Of a stretch of 64,000 nucleotides of DNA, positions 34,326-42,893 are shown in pieces. This stretch comes from SFDP01 sp051891855 (GTDB lineage Bacteria; Bacillota; Clostridia; Lachnospirales; Lachnospiraceae). The stretch spans positions 1 to 64,000 of the forward strand of contig JBJFFP010000074.1 in assembly GCA_051891855.1 (NCBI GenBank), given 5' to 3'. A program made the translations under genes and the position numbers. How positions within the stretch are numbered: the stretch's first letter is position 1; the number at the start of each line of letters is the position of its first letter. The notes beneath the pieces are model-generated. The model did not search any database and was not told the DNA's origin. It saw only the letters and a program-made list of their open reading frames with translations.

Positions 34326-34343
34326 TTCTGCCGCTTCAGCAGC
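34326..34343. repeat. 18-base sequence also found near 14782
   Basis: TTCTGCCGCTTCAGCAGC, upstream of the OmpR-family regulator gene, differs at one base from the copy at 14782-14799. Confidence 0.4.
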
Positions 34344-34395
34344 TAATACTCTATTATCCTATCCTGACTTCATTAAGAGAAAGCAATCGAAATTA

Positions 34396-35241
34396 TTAAG
34401 ATTTCTTTAATCTCAAAAAGGCACCCAGATTTCCCCTCATCCCCTGACTTGCCCTGTGGGAAAACAAAAGCTCATGATTACAGCAGGTGCATAGATTGGT
34501 TGTTTCCAGATTTTCCATCCTTATCCCCGCTTCCAGAAGAATCAGCTCATTGACCTTCCATAAATTTAACAGATATTTACCCTCTCCTTTATTCTTTAAA
34601 ATCTCTTCCTGATGTTCCAAAAATTCCTGCTTAAATACCGAAGCTACATCCTCACCGACTTCGTAGCAGTCCCTGCATATGGAAGGCCCGATGGCAGCTC
34701 TGATACACTCCCGCAAAGCTCCTAACTCCTCCATCCGTTCAATAGTCTTTTCTCCGATTCTTCCTATGGTTCCCCGCCATCCGGAATGGCTTAAGCCGAT
34801 TACCTTATTTACAGGATCCACAAAAAACAGGGGAACACAGTCTGCAAAAAAAGCAGACAGCACTATCCCGGGTTCACGGGTAACCAATCCGTCCACATCT
34901 TGGTAGTCAAGAGGTTCTGTCAGCCCCTTTCCCCGATCCTTACCTGTTATAATCCGAACATTGGCAGTATGGGTTTGGTGAGAAAAAACAAAATCGCCGA
35001 TTTCGCAGTTAATTGCTTCAGCTATGCGGCGATAATTTTCTCTTACATATTCTTCTTTGTCCCCCCTGGTAAAGCTTAAATTCATGGTTCCCAGATGCTC
35101 CCTGCTTACCCCTCCCAGACGGGTGGAAAACAGATGATCCACTGCTCCCGTTTTTTCTAGTCCGGGAAAAGCCAGATACTCCACCTTTCCCCGACTTCTC
35201 ATGACCGGAATTTTCTCCTTATCCTCTTCTTTCCACTTCAT
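34396..35241 (-). CDS. YfiH/PgeF family (laccase-domain) purine nucleoside enzyme
   Basis: This 281-residue protein has the YfiH multicopper-fold signature: FSHQTHTANV, the catalytic-site Cys in FADCVPLFF, and GLSHSGWRGT with the metal-binding His. Family members act on purine nucleosides (adenosine phosphorylase/deaminase activity) or on peptidoglycan precursors as editors. I chose the ATG ending at 35241, which has GAGGGA 6 bases before it; an ATG two codons earlier lies too close to that site. It starts 15 bases after yraN. Confidence 0.87.
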   Translation of the reverse strand: MKWKEEDKEKIPVMRSRGKVEYLAFPGLEKTGAVDHLFSTRLGGVSREHLGTMNLSFTRGDKEEYVRENYRRIAEAINCEIGDFVFSHQTHTANVRIITGKDRGKGLTEPLDYQDVDGLVTREPGIVLSAFFADCVPLFFVDPVNKVIGLSHSGWRGTIGRIGEKTIERMEELGALRECIRAAIGPSICRDCYEVGEDVASVFKQEFLEHQEEILKNKGEGKYLLNLWKVNELILLEAGIRMENLETTNLCTCCNHELLFSHRASQGMRGNLGAFLRLKKS

Positions 35242-35256
35242 TTTCATTCCCTCATT

Positions 35257-35610
35257 TCATCCTTTACTAATATGCATAAAGGCATTTTTGTACCACTCAA
35301 TCTCATCCCCCAGAATACTGATTACATCATAACGAACCTGGCTGACCACCTTTCTCCTATAGCAATATTCCCTCGCTGCCTGACAGATTCTTTTCTGTTT
35401 TAGATAAGATACTGCCTCCCAGGGCTGCCCGAAATCCGCATTTTTTCTGTACTTTACCTCAAAGAATACCAAAATGTCCCCATCCTGGGCAACAATATCT
35501 ATCTCCCCATGAGAGGAATAATAATTTTTCTCTAAAATGTTTATCCCCTGATTCATCAGATACTGGATGGCAAGCTGCTCATAAGCAGTTCCTAACTTAC
35601 GTCTGTTCAT
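35257..35610 (-). CDS. YraN family (UPF0102) nuclease-fold protein
   Basis: This 117-residue protein has the restriction-endonuclease-like core: GTAYEQLAIQYL, the GEIDIVA motif with its Asp and FFEVKYRK with the Glu-x-Lys pair. The nuclease function is predicted by fold, not proven. The gene follows the FlhB-C-like gene by 7 bases and lies next to rnhB in many Firmicutes. The ATG ending at 35610 has GAGGG directly before it, so spacing is short. Confidence 0.85.
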   Translation of the reverse strand: MNRRKLGTAYEQLAIQYLMNQGINILEKNYYSSHGEIDIVAQDGDILVFFEVKYRKNADFGQPWEAVSYLKQKRICQAAREYCYRRKVVSQVRYDVISILGDEIEWYKNAFMHISKG

Positions 35611-35617
35611 CCCTCGC

Positions 35618-35932
35618 TTATTTTTTCCTTCCCAATGATGAAGAGGCTTTGGATTCAAAGCCCTTACTTCTGATCTTATCCATAGCATCCACAAAGACAA
35701 GGATTTCTGCCACTACCTCATAAAGCTCCGGCGGAATCATTTCTCCAATGTCCAGTCTGGACAGAGTATCTGCCAGCTGATTGTCCTGATGCACGGGAAT
35801 ATTGGATTCTTTTGCCTTCTCAATAATTCTTTCTGCCAGAATCCCCCGTCCGGAGGCAATAACCTTGGGGGCATCCTCTTTAGGATCATATTCCAGTGCA
35901 ATTGCCTGTTTTAATCTATCCTTCTTTTCCAT
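35618..35932 (-). CDS. FlhB C-terminal-like small protein (YlqH type)
   Basis: This 104-residue protein corresponds to the cytoplasmic C-terminal domain of FlhB/YscU type III export switch proteins: ALEYDPKEDAPKVIASG near residues 12-28, the AERIIEKAKESNIPVHQD stretch and the EIPPELY-like MIPPELYEVVAEIL. The autocleavage NPTH motif and all membrane helices are absent. Stand-alone versions (YlqH) occur in Firmicutes next to rnhB. The function is unknown. It is 35 bases after a FliK-like gene. Confidence 0.82.
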   Translation of the reverse strand: MEKKDRLKQAIALEYDPKEDAPKVIASGRGILAERIIEKAKESNIPVHQDNQLADTLSRLDIGEMIPPELYEVVAEILVFVDAMDKIRSKGFESKASSSLGRKK

Positions 35933-35967
35933 GTATTCTCCATTTTAACAAGCAGACTATTCCTAAC

Positions 35968-37632
35968 CTATACTCGCATATCAAAGGCCTGTGTAGCCAA
36001 CAGGAAGGGCTGGCTCTGGTGATTAATAATCCTCTCCATAACCGACTGCTCTTCTTCCCTTCTGAGGCAGGTTTTTATACTGCATTCATATCCCCGCTTA
36101 TTTAGTCGTCCACTCAGCATATCCATATGCTGCTCCAAAAAGTCCAGGTATTCCTCCTTCTCCAGATAAAACTGTGTACTCACCTTCTGATTTTCCAGTG
36201 CCACATAAACATCCAGCTTTCCCAGATACTCCATATCCAGATGCAGCAGGGCCGTCACCTTTCCCTCTTTTTCTGCCATGGAACGTCTGTTGGTAAACAC
36301 ATACAGTTCTCCCTTTGCCTGCTGACCTGACAGCTTTAAGGGAAGCTGAATATAGGCATGCATCTGGTTGATCTGGTTCATAAAATCCAGATTAGAAACG
36401 GTGTTCTGAACCGCCTTTCCCAAAGAAGAGGAGGCCTGGCCATGCTCATTTACCAAATTTCCCAGTTGTTGTATCTGATTAGATAGTTTTTCATAAAACT
36501 CCTGTACCTGCTCCTTCTCCATTACCTCTTCCGGCTGCATCATCAGCTGTGGCTGAAAACGATGATTCCAGATTTTTCCAAAAACAGAAATATCCTTAAC
36601 GGAAGCCTTCCCCTGGGATAAAAGCTGAATCAATTGGTCCAGACTGTTTTGTAAGTCTGCCGGCCTTCCCTTAACGATATTTTGTGCCTGCTTTTCCCCT
36701 TCAGCTCCTTCCTTCTGCATAACCATTTTCTGCTGCGGGTTAAGCTCCTTCTCCCCCATCACCACCGTCTCCTCAAGGGTGGCTGAAAGCTCTATGGGAT
36801 GATTTATTGTTCTTAAAATATCGGATTCATTGATTAAGCCCTTCCCCTCTTCGGCCCCCTGCGATGAGACTGCTCCAATCTCTGCAGTCTCCATCTGTAC
36901 CGACTGCTCGCCCTTTAATGACGGAGAGAATATTTCCTTCAGCTGACTGAGAAACTCTCCCGCCTCCTTCTGGGCTCCGTTTTGTACCCAGGAAAGGAGC
37001 TGCTGACTGATAGCCTGACCAATATCCGAAAAGGTGTTGGAAAGAAAGTGCTGATTATTCTCATAATGGTTCAGCTGACTGAGATTCTCCTGTGTGACCG
37101 GAAGCTTCAGTTGCCGCAGAGAAATAATATCCCCTACCGGACTGTCCTTATAAGTCATCACATCCCGGTAAGCCTCCTGCAAGGGCTGCCTTCCTACAGG
37201 TAATCCCCTTCCCATCATGTTGGTTACCATTTCCAAAGTTCGATCCGTCACCGGAATTCCTGCCATATCCAATGCCTTCATGGCGTTAGGATCAACTGCC
37301 GTATTGGTAAATAAAGGCATCAGGGAAAGTCCCGCTGAATTATTACTCTTTACCTGAAAGGCCATAAGGGTACCCGGAGTCAGACTGATACTCTGCTCCA
37401 AACGGGCATCCAGAATAAGATCATTCAGTAAAGACAGCTGTACCTCTTCTCCCTTGACGGAAAGAATCTCTCCCTGTACAGTCTGTCCTGCCTGCAGAGC
37501 CTGAACCGCTCTGGCCAGCTGCCGAACTTGGGCCTGTGCTGCCTGGTTGGTCTGCATAACGATATCCTTTTGGGGCTGCGCAGCAGCCCTCTGCCCTTTT
37601 TGCAAAAAGGAGTTTAATAAATCAATAGCCAT
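35968..37632 (-). CDS. FliK-like protein (YlqG type)
   Basis: This 554-residue protein is Gln-rich, with low-complexity N-terminal and middle parts (for example QAGQTVQGEILSV near residues 50-62, which looks like a short beta-barrel). The last 120 residues resemble the FliK/flagellar hook-length control C-domain (PLKLSGQQAKGELYVF, LHLDMEYLGKLDVYV, VSTQFYLEKEEYLDFLEQ). A gene of this type (ylqG) sits next to ylqH in Bacillus. Flagellar roles are inferred from similarity only; no other flagellar gene is in this window. Confidence 0.6.
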   Translation of the reverse strand: MAIDLLNSFLQKGQRAAAQPQKDIVMQTNQAAQAQVRQLARAVQALQAGQTVQGEILSVKGEEVQLSLLNDLILDARLEQSISLTPGTLMAFQVKSNNSAGLSLMPLFTNTAVDPNAMKALDMAGIPVTDRTLEMVTNMMGRGLPVGRQPLQEAYRDVMTYKDSPVGDIISLRQLKLPVTQENLSQLNHYENNQHFLSNTFSDIGQAISQQLLSWVQNGAQKEAGEFLSQLKEIFSPSLKGEQSVQMETAEIGAVSSQGAEEGKGLINESDILRTINHPIELSATLEETVVMGEKELNPQQKMVMQKEGAEGEKQAQNIVKGRPADLQNSLDQLIQLLSQGKASVKDISVFGKIWNHRFQPQLMMQPEEVMEKEQVQEFYEKLSNQIQQLGNLVNEHGQASSSLGKAVQNTVSNLDFMNQINQMHAYIQLPLKLSGQQAKGELYVFTNRRSMAEKEGKVTALLHLDMEYLGKLDVYVALENQKVSTQFYLEKEEYLDFLEQHMDMLSGRLNKRGYECSIKTCLRREEEQSVMERIINHQSQPFLLATQAFDMRV

Positions 37633-37650
37633 AAAGTATTCCCCGACTGA

Positions 37651-38409
37651 TTAGATAAAATTCCCGATAAAGCTGCGTCTGTGAATAGGGGCAGGACCAT
37701 ATTTTTTTATAGCTGCAATATGGTCTGCCGAACCGTATCCCTTATTAGTTGCAAAACCATATTCCGGAAAAATACGGCTGTAGTCTACCATCATCCTGTC
37801 TCTGGTTACCTTGGCAATAATGCTGGCAGCTCCAATGGAAATACTTTTGGCATCTCCTTTAATAATCGGAATCTGACGGCAGCTGATTCCCGGAATGGTC
37901 ACTGCATCATTTAATAATATATCGGGTTGGATGGCTAATTTACTGATAGCCTCTCTCATGGCTTCATAGGTAGCATTCAAAATATTGATCTCATCAATTC
38001 TTTGGGGAGAAACCACACCTACTCCTACGGCTGCCGCCTGCTCCATAATCTGTTCATACAGCATTTCCCGTTTGCTTTCACTCAGCTTTTTGGAGTCATT
38101 AATAAATAGAATGCCGCAGTCCTTAGGCAAAATAACCGCACCTGCAACAACCGGTCCCGCCAGTGGTCCCCTGCCTGCTTCATCTATTCCGCAAATAGCC
38201 GTATATTCACCGTAAAGACGCTCATATTCCCATAAGGCTTGGGTTCTTTGCTTTTCTTCTTCCAGCTTTAACAGCTTTTTTTCAGCTTTTTTTATTTCCG
38301 CCTTTACACCGGCCCGTTCATCCCGCCGATAGAATTCCATCAGTTCTTCCAGCTGACTCCAGTCTGCGGCCAGAAATTTCTTTTTGATTTCAGCTATTCT
38401 TTCCTCCAT
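37651..38409 (-). CDS. rnhB: Ribonuclease HII
   Basis: This 252-residue enzyme removes single ribonucleotides and RNA from DNA. Motifs are CGIDEAGRGPLAGPVVAG (with the catalytic Asp-Glu), INDSKKLSESKRE and LLNDAVTIPG, ending IHRRSFIGNFI. An N-terminal 70-residue helical extension is as in Bacillus RnhB. The ATG follows AGGAGG. With rnhA, both RNase H types are encoded. Confidence 0.95.
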   Translation of the reverse strand: MEERIAEIKKKFLAADWSQLEELMEFYRRDERAGVKAEIKKAEKKLLKLEEEKQRTQALWEYERLYGEYTAICGIDEAGRGPLAGPVVAGAVILPKDCGILFINDSKKLSESKREMLYEQIMEQAAAVGVGVVSPQRIDEINILNATYEAMREAISKLAIQPDILLNDAVTIPGISCRQIPIIKGDAKSISIGAASIIAKVTRDRMMVDYSRIFPEYGFATNKGYGSADHIAAIKKYGPAPIHRRSFIGNFI

Positions 38410-38416
38410 AGTCCTC

Positions 38417-38956
38417 CTACTGGTGATCCAGTACCTCTATCTTAGACAGCGGCCATATCCGTATCCATGCTTTCCCCATGATATCCTTTCGATGAATGTT
38501 TCCCACACTGATATCCCGGCTGTCACTGCTGTTATTCCGATTGTCTCCCAGAACAAAATATTCATCCTCACCCAGCTGAATTTCTTCAGCGGCAAGACCG
38601 GGGGAGTTGATAATTTCTCTCCCGTAGCTCTCTTCGAGAATTTCTCCATTGATATAAATTGTTCCTTTATTATCAATGTGTACACGTTCGCCGGGCAAAC
38701 CGATAATCCGTTTAATATAAAAGGTGTCTTTATCATATTGATAGGGAAATACGATAATATCAAATCGCTTAGGCTCTCCCAGACGATAGCTGATTTTATC
38801 CACAATCAGATTATCTCCATCGCTGAGTGTAGTTTCCATGGAGCTGCCCACCACCTCTGTTCTCTGTCCTATGTATCTGACGATCAGATAACAGGCCAGT
38901 AATACTACCAGTAAATATAGGCTGGTACTGAGAATTTCCTTAAGAATTTTTTTCAT
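38417..38956 (-). CDS. Type I signal peptidase
   Basis: This 179-residue membrane protease removes signal peptides on the outside of the membrane. One helix spans residues 10-28; the catalytic Ser39 is in VGSSMETTL and Lys82 in FYIKRIIGLPG. The GDNRNNSSDSRD box is near 138-149. It starts 22 bases after the rbgA stop. A second paralogue lies on the other side of rbgA. Confidence 0.93.
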   Translation of the reverse strand: MKKILKEILSTSLYLLVVLLACYLIVRYIGQRTEVVGSSMETTLSDGDNLIVDKISYRLGEPKRFDIIVFPYQYDKDTFYIKRIIGLPGERVHIDNKGTIYINGEILEESYGREIINSPGLAAEEIQLGEDEYFVLGDNRNNSSDSRDISVGNIHRKDIMGKAWIRIWPLSKIEVLDHQ

Positions 38957-38978
38957 GGTTTTCCTTTTCTCCCTTTTA

Positions 38979-39818
38979 CTATGGCTCCTCCAACGTCATC
39001 CTTCCCAGTCTTCCGCTTCTGAAATCATCCAGAAAAAGTGCGGCAGCCTTAGACAAATCCAGCTCCTGCCCCTTTTTATAGCAGCCCCGAAGCTTGGCAA
39101 TTTCCTCAAGGGTATTTAACTCCTTTTCCTGCTGCTCAAATCCGTAACGCTTTAAAACCGCATCCGGATATTTCTTCTTAAAAAAGGACAATAAATCCAT
39201 GGCCAGCTCCTCTTCAAACAGAATCTCATCATTCATGGAGCCGATAAAGGCCAGCTTCATTCCCACCTGCTGGTCTTCAAATTTGGGCCATAGGATTCCC
39301 GGGGTATCCAAAAGCTCCAATCCCTTTCCCAGACGAATCCACTGTTTCCCCTTGGTGACACCGGGCTTATTGCCTGTCTTAGTACAGGCCTTTCCCGCAT
39401 AAGCGTTAATAAAAGTGGATTTTCCCACATTGGGAATCCCCACCACCATAGCACGGACAGGACGATTTATAATTCCTTTTTTTCGGTCTCTTTCCCGTTT
39501 TTCTTTGCAGGCTATCTCCACAGCACCCTGAATAGCCTTCATTCCCGTCCTGTTTTTAGAATTAATCTCCACTACCGTTATACCCTGCTTTTTGAAATGT
39601 TCCATCCATCTTTGATTAGATGCCGGATCCGCAAGATCGGACTTATTTAATAAAACCAGTCTCCCTTTTTGCTTCCCCAGCTGATCAATATCCGGATTTC
39701 GGCTGCTTAAGGGGATTCTGGCATCTACCAGCTCAATTAAAAGATCAATCAGTTTAATATCTTCCTGCATCATACGCTTTGCCTTCATCATATGACCGGG
39801 ATACCATTGGTAATTCAT
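38979..39818 (-). CDS. rbgA: Ribosome biogenesis GTPase RbgA (YlqF)
   Basis: This 279-residue GTPase promotes late 50S assembly. The G motifs are circularly permuted, as in the family: NKSDLAD (G4) near residues 58-64 comes before GIPNVGKSTF (G1) near 127 and DTPGI (G3) near 172. The C-terminal ANTAR-like domain follows. The ATG has AGGAGG upstream. It lies 9 bases after the second signal peptidase gene. Confidence 0.95.
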   Translation of the reverse strand: MNYQWYPGHMMKAKRMMQEDIKLIDLLIELVDARIPLSSRNPDIDQLGKQKGRLVLLNKSDLADPASNQRWMEHFKKQGITVVEINSKNRTGMKAIQGAVEIACKEKRERDRKKGIINRPVRAMVVGIPNVGKSTFINAYAGKACTKTGNKPGVTKGKQWIRLGKGLELLDTPGILWPKFEDQQVGMKLAFIGSMNDEILFEEELAMDLLSFFKKKYPDAVLKRYGFEQQEKELNTLEEIAKLRGCYKKGQELDLSKAAALFLDDFRSGRLGRMTLEEP

Positions 39819-39827
39819 AATGTCCTC

Positions 39828-40409
39828 CTAATCAATCAGACCCATATAAGAATCCACACTATTAAATTTAAACCAGGCCTTTCCTTCTATTGCCTCCCGA
39901 TGCACCGGCCCAATATTGCCTGATCGACTGTCTTCACTATTGTTACAGTTATCTCCCATTACAAAAAATTCATCCTCCTTCAGCAGAAGCTCATTTTCCG
40001 CAATTCCCGGATCCATAATCTTATCATATCCATAATCCGTTATCCTGTCATTAACGTACAGCTTACCATCCCTGATCTGTACACGGTCACCGGGCCCTGC
40101 AACAACACGTTTCACATAATAGTGGCTGTTTCGATTACCATTTGGCTGAAACACAACAATATCCCCTGCATCCGGGCTGAAAACCAAATAAGAAATTCGA
40201 TTGACCAGTATCTGTTGTCCGTTATACAGGGTATCTTCCATGGAAACCCCTATCACACTGGTTCTCATTCCCACAAAATAAATCAACCATCCGGCCAGAC
40301 AGACAGCCACAACAATATGCATACTCCAGCTGACCGCCTCGCGAACCACCTGGGCATTTATCGTATGCCTTTTGCGATAAAAATTCAATCCGCCTTTTCG
40401 TCTTCTCAT
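39828..40409 (-). CDS. Type I signal peptidase (second copy)
   Basis: This 193-residue paralogue has a basic N-terminus, a membrane helix (about residues 28-46), catalytic Ser56 in IGVSMEDTL and Lys100 in YYVKRVVAGPG, plus the GDNCNNSEDSRS box. I chose the ATG ending at 40409, preceded by GGAGA and 6 bases; an ATG 5 codons earlier has its site too close. It follows the rplS terminator. Confidence 0.92.
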   Translation of the reverse strand: MRRRKGGLNFYRKRHTINAQVVREAVSWSMHIVVAVCLAGWLIYFVGMRTSVIGVSMEDTLYNGQQILVNRISYLVFSPDAGDIVVFQPNGNRNSHYYVKRVVAGPGDRVQIRDGKLYVNDRITDYGYDKIMDPGIAENELLLKEDEFFVMGDNCNNSEDSRSGNIGPVHREAIEGKAWFKFNSVDSYMGLID

Positions 40410-40482
40410 GTGTGTTCTCCGCATTCACCTGCATGTTCAGTTTTCAGATTAAATAATGCTACATCAGTATAGCATGAGAGAA

Positions 40483-40520
40483 AGAAAAAAGAAACAGGCT
40501 GTCTCATCATTGAGACAGCC
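40483..40520 (-). terminator. Terminator after rplS
   Basis: A perfect 10-bp stem (40497-40506 with 40511-40520, GGCTGTCTCA/TGAGACAGCC) with a 4-base loop is followed on the minus strand by TGTTTCTTTTTTC. Confidence 0.9.
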
Positions 40521-40539
40521 CTATAAAACTTCCCTGCTT

Positions 40540-40884
40540 TTATCTTAACTCTTTAACCTTAGCTCTCTTACCTACACGCTCTCTTAAGTAGTTCAGCTTG
40601 GCTCTTCTTACTTTACCTCTTCTGACTACCTCAATCTTCTCAACGTTAGGAGAATGTAAAGGCCAAGTCTTCTCAACGCCTACTCCGTTAGAGGTCTTTC
40701 TTACGGTGAAGGTCTCTCTGTTGCTTCCGCCCTGTCTCTTTAATACAACGCCTTCATAAATCTGGATTCTCTCCCGGTTACCTTCCTTAATCTTACCATA
40801 AACCTTTATGGTGTCGCCAACGGAAAAGTCGGTAATGTTTTCTTTTAACTGTTCTGCTTCAATACTTCTGATAATTTCGTTCAT
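40540..40884 (-). CDS. rplS: 50S ribosomal protein L19
   Basis: This 114-residue protein sits at the 30S-50S interface. Typical stretches are DFSVGDTIKVYGKIKEGNR, the RKTSNGVGVEKTWPLHSP segment and the basic GKVRRAKLNYLRERVGK. It lies 89 bases after trmD and has its own promoter inside the trmD 3' end. Confidence 0.97.
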   Translation of the reverse strand: MNEIIRSIEAEQLKENITDFSVGDTIKVYGKIKEGNRERIQIYEGVVLKRQGGSNRETFTVRKTSNGVGVEKTWPLHSPNVEKIEVVRRGKVRRAKLNYLRERVGKRAKVKELR

Positions 40885-40953
40885 TTCAATCTCCTTTTCT
40901 CAGGATGTTCGTAATGCGATTTGTGCAACAGAGGACCATCGTTTCATAATAAC
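40885..40953 (-). other. rplS 5' leader, possible L19 autoregulatory leader
   Basis: About 69 bases separate the predicted start from the rplS ATG. L19 leader RNAs occur in Firmicutes, but I could only see weak pairing (GATG with CATC) here, so the identification is tentative. Confidence 0.25.
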
Positions 40954-40959
40954 TTTGAC

Positions 40960-40988
40960 AGTATAGCATATCTTTACTTTTTATGCAA
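40960..40988 (-). promoter_or_regulatory. rplS promoter overlapping the trmD 3' end
   Basis: The minus strand reads TTGCAT (40983-40988), a 17-base spacer and TATACT (40960-40965). The -35 box lies inside the last codons of trmD. Confidence 0.7.
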
Positions 40989-41675
40989 GTATAATTTCAT
41001 CAAATCCGGCCGTCTTTCGGCGGTTCTTTTTAAAGACTCTTCCATTCTCCACTTCTCAATATTTTTATGATGTCCGCTGAGTAACACCTCCGGAACCTTT
41101 TTCCCCTTCCACTCCTCAGGACGGGTATATTGAGGATATTCCAAAAGTCCGTTTCCAAAGGATTCGGTTTCCGGAGATTCCTGATTGCTTAAGACCCCTG
41201 GAACCATTCGGGAAACTGCATCCACTAAAACCATGGCCGGAAGCTCTCCTCCCGTCAAGACATAATCCCCAATGGAGATATAGTCTGTAACGATCTCTTC
41301 CAAAACCCGTTCATCCACTCCCTCATAATGCCCGCAAAGGAGGATTAAATCCTTTTGGGTAGCCAACTCAACGGCAAGCTCCTGATTAAATACCCTCCCC
41401 TGGGGAGTGAGATAAATCACTCTGGGACGCTGCCTCGCTTCAATTCTTTGCATTATATGCAGATACGCATCATAAATCGGCTGAGCCTGCATCAGCATGC
41501 CTGCTCCGCCTCCGTAGGGATAATCATCCACCTTTTTATGCTTATCAAGGGTATAGTCCCGAATATTCACTGCTTCAACAGACAATAATTCCTTTTCGCA
41601 GGCTCTTCCGATAATACTGGTATTTAAGCCCTGCAAAACCATCTCAGGAAACAAAGTGAGTATATGAAAATTCAT
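40974..41675 (-). CDS. trmD: tRNA (guanine37-N1)-methyltransferase
   Basis: TrmD methylates G37 of tRNAs to prevent frameshifting. The 233-residue SPOUT enzyme has the deep-knot motifs LLCGHYEGVDERV near residues 115-127 and SIGDYVLTGGELPAM, and the ending HMENxRL-like region (KGKKVPEVLLSGHH). It begins 4 bases after rimM, the usual order. Confidence 0.96.
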   Translation of the reverse strand: MNFHILTLFPEMVLQGLNTSIIGRACEKELLSVEAVNIRDYTLDKHKKVDDYPYGGGAGMLMQAQPIYDAYLHIMQRIEARQRPRVIYLTPQGRVFNQELAVELATQKDLILLCGHYEGVDERVLEEIVTDYISIGDYVLTGGELPAMVLVDAVSRMVPGVLSNQESPETESFGNGLLEYPQYTRPEEWKGKKVPEVLLSGHHKNIEKWRMEESLKRTAERRPDLMKLYLHKK

Positions 41676-41679
41676 CCTC

Positions 41680-42186
41680 TTATCGAAGTCCTTCCATCAC
41701 ATGTACCTGCATTCGGCAGGCATTAATATCAATATCCAAAATACATTCTTTAATGGCCGGAAGAAGAAGTGAGGAACCGTCTTCCAAGGTAATTTCATAA
41801 ACATCGTTAGCCCCTGTTTCCAGAACCTCCTTTAATATCCCCAGCTTTTTCCCACTGTCCTCATATACCTCCATACCGATTAAATCCGCGATATAATATT
41901 CCCCTTCCTCTAAGGGAACTGCATTCTCTCTGGTCACATACAGAGATTTTCCCTTATAGGCTTCAATAGCATTAATACTGTCCAGTCCCTGAAATTTCAG
42001 AATGACAAACTGTTTAAAGAACTTAACCGATTCAACTACAAGTATCTTCTCTTCCTTATCGGTATCCAGAATAAGCTCTGTTTTTTTCCTAAAACGTTTT
42101 ATATCATCCGTAGTGGGAAAAACCTTTACTTCTCCTCTTATTCCATGAGTGGAACTAATGACACCTACCTGAAATCTGTTTTCCAT
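41680..42186 (-). CDS. rimM: Ribosome maturation factor RimM
   Basis: This 168-residue protein helps mature the head of the 30S subunit. It has the N-terminal RimM barrel (VGVISSTHGIRGEVKVFP) and a C-terminal PRC barrel (YYIADLIGMEVYED). I place the start at the ATG ending at 42186, with GAGGT upstream; a longer open frame to 42246 has no site. It starts a unit after a probable terminator. Confidence 0.94.
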   Translation of the reverse strand: MENRFQVGVISSTHGIRGEVKVFPTTDDIKRFRKKTELILDTDKEEKILVVESVKFFKQFVILKFQGLDSINAIEAYKGKSLYVTRENAVPLEEGEYYIADLIGMEVYEDSGKKLGILKEVLETGANDVYEITLEDGSSLLLPAIKECILDIDINACRMQVHVMEGLR

Positions 42187-42260
42187 ACAACCTCTTTTTC
42201 TACCGCCCCGGCAGTATACATCCAATTCCTTTCTCCATCTGTGCATAATCTGTACAGACA

Positions 42261-42292
42261 GAAGAAAAGGGACACCTTACCAGTATCCCTTT
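42261..42292 (-). terminator. Probable terminator between khpA and rimM
   Basis: On the minus strand a 10-bp stem with one G-T pair (42283-42292 with 42266-42275) and a 7-base loop is followed by TTTTCTTCTG. It may be partial, so rimM-trmD could receive reduced read-through. Confidence 0.6.
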
Positions 42293-42314
42293 ATCGCCGA
42301 TAATCTTTCTAAAC

Positions 42315-42551
42315 TCAGATAATATCTACATCTACCTTTGCTTTTTCTCCCACAGAGGCAGCCTTTACCACGGTACGGATTGCCTTGGCAATACGTCCCT
42401 GCTTACCGATTACCTTTCCCATATCGGAAGGCGCTACATGTAATTCCACGGTAATATTTCTTCCGTCACCGTCACCCTTCTCAGTCACGACTACCTCGTC
42501 CGGATTATCTACAAGTGCTTTTGCGATAACTTCAACTAATTCTTTCATCAT
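42315..42551 (-). CDS. khpA: KH-domain RNA-binding protein KhpA (YlqC)
   Basis: This 78-residue protein is a single KH domain with the GxxG loop in KVIGKQGRIAKA near residues 49-60. KhpA with KhpB regulates cell-division and other mRNAs. It follows rpsP by 33 bases in the usual order. Confidence 0.93.
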   Translation of the reverse strand: MMKELVEVIAKALVDNPDEVVVTEKGDGDGRNITVELHVAPSDMGKVIGKQGRIAKAIRTVVKAASVGEKAKVDVDII

Positions 42552-42584
42552 CCACCTCCAAAAGCCTTATTCTCCTATGAGTGC

Positions 42585-42830
42585 TTAATTTAAAACACCT
42601 GCCAGCTTGAGAATTTTGCTTACGGTTTCGGTAGGCTGTGCTCCATTGGCAAGCCATTTCTTTGCTGCTTCCTCGTCTACCTTGAAGGAAGAGGGATTGG
42701 TATTGGGATCATAGGTTCCGATTTCATCAATACATTTTCCATCTCTTGCCACTCTGGAATCTGCTACTACAATTCTGTAAACCGGATGCTTCTTATAACC
42801 CATTCTTCTTAATCTGATTTTAACTGCCAT
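42585..42830 (-). CDS. rpsP: 30S ribosomal protein S16
   Basis: This 81-residue protein of the 30S body begins MAVKIRLRRMG and has the family stretch YRIVVADSRVARDGKCI. The ATG follows AAAGGAG. It lies 88 bases after ffh. Confidence 0.97.
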   Translation of the reverse strand: MAVKIRLRRMGYKKHPVYRIVVADSRVARDGKCIDEIGTYDPNTNPSSFKVDEEAAKKWLANGAQPTETVSKILKLAGVLN

Positions 42831-42893
42831 TTCTTATGACTCCTTTCTTCTCAGGGAGGTTCTTCCTCCGTATCTTTTCTTAATTTATGCAGG

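Noticed and set aside
40164..40190. Possible loss of the catalytic Lys in the second signal peptidase (an Arg where the paralogue has Lys in the ISYR region)
   Set aside because: The true catalytic Lys lies in the YVKRVV motif and is present in both copies.
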